Position numbers and translations under genes: made by a program. The notes beneath the pieces were generated by a model. The model saw only the letters and a program-made list of their open reading frames with translations. It was not told where the DNA came from and searched no databases. A stretch of 64,000 nt of DNA from Rutpela maculata (Eukaryota > Arthropoda > Insecta > Coleoptera > Cerambycidae): NCBI GenBank assembly GCA_936432065.2, contig OW386287.2, positions 91,927,688-91,991,687 of the forward strand, given 5' to 3'. Within the stretch, counting starts at the first letter, position 1, and each line of letters starts with the position of its first letter. Of this stretch, positions 55,646 through 64,000 are shown piece after piece.

Positions 55646-57200
55646 ACGATGAAATTAAAATAAAATAAATTTAACTGTCACGTCAATATCGGTAATGGAA
55701 CTTTTCAGACAAATCTCGAAATAGCACGAAAAAGTCTTATCCAGAGTCTTTTGTCACTATCCAGTTCAGAGAATTTAATAATCTCCACTAATGTTCAAAT
55801 AGAAGTCCTAGTAATTTTTCACGCACTAAATAAGTCTTTTTTAGTGTCTCTATCACTTCTCAGTTCAAAGGATCACACTAATGTCCTAATAAAATGTTCT
55901 ACAATGTCTCAAAAAAATGCACTCAACACTATTTTCCTGTCCGAAAATAACCCTCGAACAATGGCCCCTTAACGCCAGAACTAATGCCATGGCCTTTTCC
56001 TCATTATCCCAGTTGTTCGCACACGCTGCTGCCTCAAACTGCCTCTTGTACGTTGTCCAGGAACTTTGGCCATCAAAAGAAGGAGGTTTTAGTCGCTGTC
56101 CTGATGATACCACTTGCTGGCTTCCTCTATCTCTCAACTGTCGTTTAAGCCGGTCTATTTCTCCTTTGACTTCTTCTTCGAACTTGTTTACTTTCTCTTT
56201 AACTTCGGTTACTTCTCCTTTTACGTGACTGACTTCTGTCTCGACTACTCCTACTTTACCTTCGACCTTGTTTATCTCTTCTTTGACTTCACATTTTAGT
56301 ACTTCATTGGCAGAAATTATAGCGTCCTGTTGTATTTTGATTTGTTCATTTAGAATTTTCCTTAATTCTTCCTGGCGTCTTTCTTGCTCCTGTTTTTCCT
56401 CTTGATGTCGTCTTTCTTGTTCTTCTTTCTCCTCTTGCTGTCGTATCTTCAGGTCTTCCATAATTTGTCTCAATTCGTCTTTCTCTTCTTGACGTCTTCT
56501 TTCTTCATCCTCTTTTTCTTTCTGACGTCTTGTTTCTTCATCCTCTTTTTCTTTCTGACGTCTTGTTTCTTCATCCTCTTTCTCTTTCTGACGTCTTCTT
56601 TCTTCATCCTCTTTTTCTTTCTGACGTCTTATTTCTTCATCCTCTTTTTCTTTCTGACGTCTTATTTCTTCACCCTCTTTTTCTTTCTGACGTCTTATTT
56701 CCTGATCTTCCATAATTTTCTTTAATTCGTCCCTTTCTTCTTGACGCCGTTTTTCTTCCTCCTGGCGTTTTCTTTCTTGCTCTTCTTTATCTTCCTGCCG
56801 TTGCTGAGCCATCATTTTTTGGAATTGTTCGAATAAGTCCTGTATTTGTTTATCGGATGCCATACTTCTTGTTGTTACGGGCATACGATGAAATTAAAAT
56901 AAAATAAATTTAACTGTCACGTCAATATCGGTAATGGAACTTTTCAGACAAATCTCGAAATAGCACGAAAAAGTCTTATCCAGAGTCTTTTGTCACTATC
57001 CAGTTCAGAGAATTTAATAATCTCCACTAATGTTCAAATAGAAGTCCTAGTAATTTTTCACGCACTAAATAAGTCTTTTTTAGTGTCTCTATCACTTCTC
57101 AGTTCAAAGGATCACACTAATGTCCTAATAAAATGTTCTACAATGTCTCAAAAAAATGCACTTAACACTATTTTCCTGTCCGAAAATAACCCTCGAACAA
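54723..57200 (-). repeat. 1239-bp tandem duplication in the leader and gag of element B
   Basis: Copies 54723-55961 and 55962-57200 align base for base with an offset of 1239 (for example the gag starts at 55645 and 56884). Only a few substitutions are seen. The junction at 55961-55964 is between ctcgaacaatg and gccccttaac, with a microhomology of two or three bases. The length is a multiple of three. Confidence 0.95.
55886..56884 (-). pseudogene. Duplicated partial Gag (N-terminal 310 residues plus read-through)
   Basis: Starts with the same MPVTTRSMASDKQ as the full Gag and follows it to ALVLALRGH, then runs into duplicated leader and stops after 22 unrelated residues (ending HCRTFY). It lies upstream of the full gag in the transcript, so it would be translated first as a truncated Gag, probably reducing expression of the full one (inference). 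Confidence 0.9.
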
Positions 57201-57295
57201 TGTCCAGTAAATTAGTCCACTGTGTTAGCACTAAACCTCGAGAATACTTCTCGAACACTCCAGCACAACTTCAGAGCTCCTCTTGTCATAAAATT

Positions 57296-57314
57296 CCGCT
57301 TTCTGACACCAATT
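57296..57314 (-). promoter_or_regulatory. Primer binding site region of element B
   Basis: On the minus strand, directly after the 5' LTR end (CACGTTACA), the sequence reads AATTGGTGTCAGAAAGCGG. TGGTGTCAGAA next to the LTR is a recurrent primer-site form in Gypsy elements; the tRNA was not assigned. Confidence 0.75.
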
Positions 57315-57763
57315 TGTAACGTGTTTCCACCCTTAGGAAACCACCCTCGCAAATTCCGTGGGTTCCAAAAATTATAACAAGAGATGTCCACTAACACACT
57401 TTATTAAATATTTACTGGATACTTCACAATACTATTATTAATTTAAATACACTTTACTGACTAAAATCACAATGTTTATTACTTTGTTTATCTTGGAAGT
57501 CTTAACCTCACTTTCTATACTTTCTGAACTTTCTGAACTACTCGCCGAGAATGCGGTTGGTCTTTTATATCTAAAAATGACAGATCTCGATTGTTCTGTG
57601 ATGACGCCACCATTCTCTAGAGAATTCCAGATGTCACTTTGGAATCTTCTGGTAGGTTCTTTTTCGAGTAGGTGCAAATACACTACATTCATTCAGACAT
57701 TCGATCTGTTGAAGTCTGCCTACTTTTTAGTAACATAACCTTAAATTTTAAGGGGTGCAACAT
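57315..57763 (-). repeat. 5' LTR of Gypsy element B, tip missing
   Basis: Matches the other LTR from TGTAACG to GCAACAT, 449 bp, but lacks the last six bases (attaca) before gatgtaaagg. Confidence 0.9.
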
Positions 57764-60700
57764 GATGTAAAGGAAATAAAGTGTGCTTATGCGCAGCCTT
57801 CGGAATCAGCCAATAGCGAAAATCATCCCCATCGCGTCCATGTTGAATTTTCGACGAACGAGAGAGGCATTAAATTGCGGCAAATTTAAAATGCAATGAA
57901 ATTTGTAGTCGTGTCACATGATAGTTCCAGAGCCGAGTTGACAGCTGATGTAATCCCATAACCTCTAAATCTAGGTATGTGGACACAAACAAAGAAATGT
58001 GTGGATACAGATGTGGATGTAATACGCAATACGTAATTCGCTTCGGTTTATAAATTATAAAAAGTAGTGTTATTTATCTCAAAAGCATCACACAGGACGT
58101 GACCAGTCTAATAAAATATTTATGAAACATTAATGAATATAGAAATTCTGTGGTATAAGTAATGGAAGTTTATATTTTTGCTGTGTACTTTTTGGATAGC
58201 AGTTTTTGCCGAGTGATGACCAAAAGGGCAATATATTATAATCATTATAATAATACTAATATTTATTATTAAATAGGAAATTCCTAATATAAATACATCC
58301 ACATAACACGCAATAAATGAATATACATATTTGTCTAGTTATAAAATAAAGTGCATAAACCTTTCAGAATAAAAATTTTTCAGAACCTATTTCTTAAGTT
58401 TTAAATCATGCTTAAAAATATCCAGAGACCTACTGTGTTTAATTTAAGTTTGGTAAGTTTTAAAAGTCATGAATGATCTTAAAAAATATATTTTTCATTG
58501 CTACAAAATTATTAGTTCTGCGAATATGAGTATATAAGATCTAGTATTATATGAGTGAATTTCATGATTAAATTTTATAAACCTACTCAAATACACTGTC
58601 ATTAAACCATTCAAAATTTTAATTATAAAAATCGCAGATAATTTTTATAGATACAGGCATCCACTCTAGAATACTTTGAATTAATATGTATCTATATCAC
58701 ATCTAAGAATTATCCTCGTGGGCTGTATCCCGAAGTTTTTGCAATATATTTTTACAATATAAAATAAGTTATGCATATTTAAGACCAATTAAGTATGACA
58801 TTTTTAAGAATATATAGAAATATCAATAATTTTTCAAAATCATATAATCCATGTTGACCTCAAAATCTACCAATATCAATTTTAAAAAATGTTAGGTTCA
58901 TATAAAAGAACTAAGTATACAGATAGATTCATAGATATTACCTCCATAGAGTTGCCTCCCCACCTATTATCGAAATTAAAACATTTTTTAATGCAAATGT
59001 AGTTGCTCGTAATTGCCAGTTTCTTTCATTTGTTCGTTACCGCTTACAAAAAGGTTTGAAATTGATAGTTTCCTTCTGTTGATTTAAAAGAAAATTGAAT
59101 GACTAATTCGTTTGCTTGTGTTTTCTCATCTATTGTCTATTTTTTTCCCATTATTTATACAAAAGTGGGGAAATTTTTAAAGCGGCAAGCGAACAAAAGA
59201 AACTGACGAGCAAACGATTCTTAATCAAAATCGTTTTAAAAATAGAGGGCCAACCATACAGGTATCGATATTATTCATTAATTAATTATTACATGGAATG
59301 ATAAATAAAACAATCAAAATCGGTTATAAAAAATAGCATATCCTATGCATGTGTGGTTGACTGCACAAGTCAACCATTATAGGCAGAACTGAATGTCTAG
59401 ATGGATACTTTGCACAGTTTTAGCACACACTATAGCCACTTGTGCAGTTGACCTGTGTGAGCTGATATTGTCTTTCTGCTGATGGTAAACATACCACATA
59501 CCTGCACAAGTATGTCGAAACATATAGGATGAATGACGCCTACACAAATCCTTTCATTTGAAAACTTTGTGTTGTAGGTAGTATTGTCTTTAAACATAGA
59601 AGAGAAAATTGGCCAAGTTATATCGAAATTGAAGGTTCAGAGCCAAGAACACTATAATCAGAATGAAAAGCACGGCACATACCAAATATTAGTAGCAAAT
59701 TGAAGGAAATAGACTAAACTACAGACCGTGAAAAGGTGGTTCAAAAATAAACCATTTACGAACCAATTTCCAAAGAGAGCGATGTGTCTGAATCATGTAA
59801 ATGCACGGCTTGTGCAAGTACACTGCCTAAATGGAATAACTGTTGTCATACTGCACAAGTACAATGTTACGTCTAGGGCCGCCCTAAAGCTATAAAACAA
59901 AAAGTAAGAATACAAATGTATCACACAATTACATGTACTTATTATAATATAATCATTATAACTCAGTCTGTCATAAATAGACACATTTTCTACCTGTTCT
60001 CTCATATAGGGGATATTCTAACACCTATGCATCGAACTGTCCAAGTAATACTCTAAATGCTCTTCAGGTTTATTTAAGTTTTTTTAGTGTTTTATAAATA
60101 CCACCTCATAAACCAGTGATTTTTGTCAAATGCACTTTGTGATGGGCTTTCTTCCAGTTGCCTAGCGCATAAACAAGTGGAAGCGTCACTTTGGCGTTGA
60201 GCTCTGTTTCGGTTATATTCTGGTTTTACTCGAGCGCCATCTTTACAATTTTTTTACGTAGGGCAAAGGTCCCACACTAGCCTCTTAACACAGCTTGTTG
60301 CCATGGGGCTGGGATAGACTTAGTGAAAAAATGGATATATCCAGAGGTCAAAACGGCAGATTAGATTTTCACACATTCAACAGTAAAACGCATAATTTGG
60401 TAAATAACGTTTATTAAATATAAAAATAGACAGAAACAGTAAAACGGTCAAGTATCTAAGATACTCATAAGAAGTTCATAAATAATCTTAAGATATGTTA
60501 TTTAACAACATGCAAAACTATGAGAACGAGGAATCAAGCGGGGAGAAGGTAGGTAACTACTTTGGCACACTAAGCTAGTGCTAAATGGAATGTTATCTAA
60601 TTAGTTCTGACGGTGCTACTAGTTTCCAGTAGCGATTCAAAATTTTTTTTATTACCAATTGTAGGCAGTAAAAACAGTAGGCAAATAAATAAAATAAGCA

Positions 60701-60824
60701 GTAAAAAGATAAGGCAATAGAATGAAATTATTTACAGTAGTAAACATGCATAGGATAATAGGCATAGTGTAAGGCTAAAGAACTGGCAAAATTTAATGAG
60801 ACAGATACCAAACACATAAAACGG
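57764..60824. other. Long non-coding stretch
   Basis: 57770-57910 is less AT-rich and has CpG-containing patches (atcgcgtccatg, ttcgacgaacgagag), which might be a promoter or first exon, but no gene could be tied to it. 59340-59520 has several 'tgcacaag' motifs in both orientations. 60230-60310 contains 'gggcaaaggtcccacac'. No coding region supported. Confidence 0.4.
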
Positions 60825-61089
60825 TTATAGGTGTATGTATGTCTTGGATAATTTCTCAGTACGCCAGACAAGAAAAACCCAAAGAGCACATGGATTCGGT
60901 TCAGTTTGTGAAAATAAATTAAATTCGGATTGGGTATTTTCTTTTTGGATTGTGACTGGTATCATTCTCTGGCGGAGATGATTTGTCAGTACGGAAGGAC
61001 GGAAAATAATCGTCATCATTTTTATTTTGGTTCGGTGATGAAATGTTAAAGTTATATTTAACATAATCAGTATGAATTTGCCAAAGCCT

Positions 61090-61600
61090 TCAAGCCTCAT
61101 AGTTAAGTTCTTTCTCAATATGCTGAGAGATATGAATTTCGTCAAATGTTAAAATACAAAGTTTTTCAGTTTGTGATAAATTATTGCCCTTGTATTTCAT
61201 TAAATTTAGTACTTTTTTCAAAATTCCTGGACTTATATCAATTTTACTTGCCCATCTTCTCAATGTGGCCAATGAAGTTAAGGGTACATTTTTATTTCTT
61301 AAAAATCTGTAGGCTTTGGTGGACTCACTTCGCAGAGCTATTGCAGAAGCGATGTCTTCAGACGACCATTTCACACGTTTCTGATTAGGGCGTACAATTT
61401 TTTTAATTTGTCCTCTTGTAAAAATAGGTCTTAAAATTTCATGTACTTTTTGTTGTACTTTTTTCGTCATTTTTTCAGCGGCTTTTCTCAACTCAACATT
61501 TTCTTCCTTCAATTTCACATTTTCACACTTCAGTTCTGAAATTTCAGCTCGTAATTTAATATTTTCAATTTCGACTTTTTTGATGTAAAAGTTATCTAGC
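61090..61600 (-). pseudogene. P-element/THAP9-like transposase, internal exon remnant
   Basis: An exon starts at 61600 after the acceptor tttttcag. A coiled coil (KLRAEISELKCENVKLKEEN) is followed by LRPIFTRGQIKKIV, RVKWSSEDIASAIALRSEST, YRFLRNKNVPLTSLATLRRW and KLCILTFDEIHISQHI. These match from memory the N-terminal helical and early catalytic part of P-element-type transposases, with FDE holding the first catalytic acid. It stops after NYEA at 61090. The minus strand directly beyond (about 61089-60930) reads open in the frame starting RLWQIHTDYVKYNFN without known motif. No THAP exon was found. Confidence 0.75.
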
Positions 61601-61798
61601 CTGAAAAATATTTATATAATTAATGATCTAGATGCAAGTTAATTTAATATGCCCAAAGGTATATTTTTTAGTAAACTCCACATATTTTTTAATTTTAACA
61701 TTGGAAATGTTTTTAGTTTCCTATGTGGGGCCTGAATTCGTGAAAAGTGCTTATTGCATTTCCAGCATAACGTAGACAAGGTTACTAAAACTATATAC

Positions 61799-62122
61799 AG
61801 TGTGTCCCAGGATAGATGTAACAAGAGGGTAATGGACCAAAAATTTTGGAATGGTATTTGGGGAGTGAGTCCTGCTTGTTGTAAAATTAAAGTATACCAA
61901 AAATGACTTGATTTGGTGTTCTACAGGGTGTTTTATAAGCATATAGTGGTGATTTTTACAACTTTGCTTATAAAACTTGACTATAAAACACCCTGTACAA
62001 CACCAAATCAAGTCATTTTTGGTATACTTTAGTTTTACAACAAGCAGGACTCAATCCCCAAATACCATTCCAAAATTTTTGGTCCATTACACCTCTTGTT
62101 ACATCTATCCTGGGACACAGTG
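61799..62122. mobile_element. TA-flanked palindromic MITE (324 bp)
   Basis: Ends CAGTGTGTCCCAGGATAG (left) and complement with one change (right), flanked by TA at 61797-61798 and 62123-62124. Arms of about 123 bp (61799-61921 and 61998-62122) are inverted copies at roughly 95 percent by eye. A second, short palindrome occupies the middle. Confidence 0.88.
61924..61995. repeat. Short TA-flanked palindrome at the centre of the MITE (72 bp)
   Basis: CAGGGTGTTTTATA ... TATAAAACACCCTG, flanked by TA on both sides (61922-61923, 61996-61997). The loop has no matching arms. It may be a deleted copy of another CAGGGTGT-type element. Confidence 0.75.
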
Positions 62123-63317
62123 TATATAGGTTGCCTGGTAACGGCTAAAAAATCTAACTTCATCATTCTCAATGTCTCCTCCTGTTGCATCTTTGCGAAG
62201 GACTGAATTTTATTTCAATAATAATCCAGTAAATAAGCCGGAAAAAAGTGGAAAATGTGGTGGAACAGCACCGATTTGGAATATTCCTTTTTTTCACGTG
62301 CTGTTCCCTAGACCCCCAGGAACATTCATCAGTATTGACCCATGAGAAAGTTAGGGGGGTTTGAAGTGCCCCAAAAAGTAGCTGTCATAAAAATTTTTAT
62401 AAAACTAATATTTTGCCTCAGAAATGGGCTCTAGGGAGTTTTCTGGCTCGCTGATCATGAATCTGAAGTCCAAATTGAGGAATTCCATATTATAGTATGG
62501 AATTCGTGCCATTTTTTAAATAAAAATTCCACTTTTTCGGGTGGAAATTTAAATAGAATATTGTGCTGTGGAAGTGTTCTCTAGGGGGTTTTTTGAGTCG
62601 TTGATCACGATACCGAGGAATTCCATATTCCAGACTGGAACATGTGTCATAGAAAATTCCATTTTTTCAGAAAAAATTTAAATATTAACGTTCTTCCATG
62701 AAAATATTTAGCATAAGATCTGAATATGTGTATTGCTGTTTTGTTTGTATATATATTTTTTAGCTCTGTGTTTATGTATATTTTCACGGTTGTGTACTAC
62801 ATTATGAAATGCATATTTGTAAAATATATAAATATTCAGATGTTAAAATGAAACATCATTTCATCAGATTTCTATTCAATTACAAAAACATAAAAATTAA
62901 AAAAAAAAAATTTAAATTCAAATCATTAATAACATTTTTATTTCCCAATAGATTTTGTTCAAAAACAATAAGGTTCTTCCTCTAGCTAACACTAATTTAC
63001 TGTCCAAATAAATGAAATTTTTTTGTCTGCGAGCGATATTTACGGTTTTAGAAATGTACAGATCAAATGCAATATACTCTTCGTTTTCGTATTTGCGAAG
63101 AGTAAATAACACAGGTCCACAAAAAAAGGTCTTGTTGTAAGGTCTATTTTGATGCGCTGAAGTTAATTTTGGACATAAATTTCTGTGTCAGTTTCCTTCT
63201 GCCACCCCTAGGAGATAAAAGAAAGGTGTAGAATAATTAGCAGCATACCTACGTAAACATATATAATACAAGCGAGATCCGTTAGACAGCACAGGGTCTG
63301 GTATCCAAAAGTGTTGA
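62123..63317. other. Non-coding with diverged repeats
   Basis: 62200-62700 is a repeat with two imperfect 150-bp units. The minus-strand frame 62918-63112 has a sequence NIARRQKNFIYLDSKLVLAR that looks protein-like but is unassigned. The rest is AT-rich. Confidence 0.4.
62427..62680 (+). repeat. Two imperfect tandem units, about 150 bp each
   Basis: Both contain ctctaggg-gttttNtg, ctcgNtgatcaNga, gaggaattccatatt and a following 'aaaattccantttttc'. The units start near 62427 and 62577. Confidence 0.7.
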
Positions 63318-63390
63318 GCCACACAGCAACCGCTCTGTCAAGTCTAGATCTGCGTAGATTCGACTCCCGCTCCCCGCAATCAACAATGTA
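63318..63390 (+). mobile_element. tRNA-like SINE head, possible
   Basis: A B-box-like GATTCGACTCCCG at about 63355-63370 and a weaker A-box candidate around gttgagccacacagc. No acceptor stem, so not a tRNA gene. Confidence 0.35.
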
Positions 63391-63605
63391 AGGCAGAAAG
63401 TTTCATAAAATTAATTAGGGCAGTGAAAATAATATAAACTAGTGGAAGCATTATACTCTTCGTCAATTTACTGACCTTTTTATATAATTGTTACACATTC
63501 TATAGGACACTCTTCGCAGTTTTCTTGTAAATAATGTTAGTTTTTGGACATTCTAAATTTTGTGATATCAACTTTGTTGTGAAAAAAAATTTGAAAAACA
63601 TGAAA

Positions 63606-63660
63606 TAACAAACACCCTATCGAGGATTTGAACACAAGGCCTTTGGATTGCCAGACAAAG
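63606..63660 (-). mobile_element. tRNA-like SINE fragment, possible
   Basis: On the minus strand a B-box-like GTGTTCAAATCCTCG follows an anticodon-arm-like segment (ctggcaatccaaaggcc). The A box would fall in the adjacent microsatellite, so the head is truncated. Confidence 0.4.
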
Positions 63661-63663
63661 CAC

Positions 63664-64000
63664 AAATCAAATCAAATCAAATCAAATCAAACAATACTTT
63701 ATTTATATTAAATTATAAATATGTCTCTCCGGAAACTGTTCCGGAGCCAGCCAGACAACCACGGCGCGCTGCATTGTGGTGAGTGTAGGGCTAGGCGTGG
63801 CAGGTCCGGTTCGACTAAACAATAATTAATGAGGAGCTTAGAGTTCCTGTTTAAAGGGCATAAACTTAAACTAACAATAACTTTTAAAAAACATGATATA
63901 TGAAAATATCTAAAAATAGTTAAAATAACACAATAAAATTATCAATTTCGCGCACAACACGAACGCGAACACTGAAATTTTGGTTGCTGACACGGGAAAA
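63664..64000 (-). mobile_element. 3' end of a minus-strand LINE, with pentamer tail
   Basis: The tract 63664-63690 is (CAAAT)n, five units; on the minus strand it follows aataaagtattg, the usual end of a LINE tail. The sequence to the window end would be its 3' UTR; no RT is reached. Confidence 0.5.

Larger units (their letters stand above)
50018..57763 (-). mobile_element. Ty3/Gypsy element B: intact gag and pol, near-identical LTRs, internal duplication
   Basis: On the minus strand: 5' LTR 57763-57315, primer site just inside, a duplicated leader and partial gag (57200-55962), full leader and gag (55961-54086), pol (54062-50481), polypurine tract and 3' LTR 50472-50018. LTRs look nearly identical where compared, so the insertion is recent. 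The outer tip of the 5' LTR (tgtaat) is missing: the plus strand reads caacat then gatgtaaa. No target duplication is detectable. No env reading frame follows pol. Confidence 0.92.

Noticed and set aside
1..64000. CRISPR arrays, rRNA genes, bacterial operons
   Set aside because: No regularly spaced direct repeats with unique spacers, no rRNA signature, and the intron, LINE and LTR content is clearly that of an animal nuclear genome.

Overview
The window is AT-rich nuclear DNA of an animal, almost certainly an insect. It carries a few pieces of host genes buried in transposable elements: many Jockey/CR1-like LINEs, hAT and TA-target MITEs, a pogo/Tigger transposon, a P-element-like transposase remnant, tRNA-derived SINEs and Ty3/Gypsy LTR elements. 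There is no CRISPR array, operon structure or bacterial-type signal. The style, including a Gypsy Gag with a long E/K/R-rich coiled coil, resembles large-genome insects such as beetles, but the species cannot be named from sequence alone.

Host genes supported: (1) a large 5' coding exon of CCDC96/CFAP184, a ciliary coiled-coil protein, on the minus strand (6683-8053); (2) one internal exon of SAE1/Aos1, the SUMO-activating enzyme subunit, on the plus strand (31595-31851); (3) an unassigned exon-like segment on the minus strand (21607-21834). The remaining exons of these genes were not found.

Layout. 0-6.1 kb: a decayed repeated protein gene broken by a hAT MITE, a second copy of that MITE, an inverted third copy, and a foldback repeat. 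6.7-8.1 kb: CCDC96. 8.4-21.2 kb: three LINEs in tandem, invaded by two hAT MITEs, a pogo/Tigger with a nearly complete transposase, a solo LTR and a 1.5 kb palindrome that itself holds a second palindrome at its centre. 21-27.4 kb: exon-like segment, SINE and two more LINEs, one with a long open RT frame. 31.6 kb: SAE1 exon. 32.0-40.2 kb: a very large inverted repeat enclosing a LINE and two smaller palindromes. 40.9-43.6 kb: a MITE and nested LINE fragments. 44.4-46.1 kb: a 1.75 kb hAT element. 46.2-57.8 kb: two related Gypsy elements, one internally deleted and one with intact gag and pol, near-identical LTRs and a 1239-bp internal tandem duplication. 57.8-64 kb: mostly non-coding, with a P-element-like transposase exon, another palindrome-in-palindrome, SINE-like tRNA motifs and a LINE 3' end.

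The most striking theme is stratigraphy. Target-site duplications can be read directly (8 bp for five hAT copies, TA for the mariner/pogo-like elements, 3-5 bp for others). In several cases removing the insert plus one target copy rejoins the reading frame of the interrupted older element. The most unusual structures are TA-flanked palindromes sitting at or next to the dyad centre of larger palindromes.
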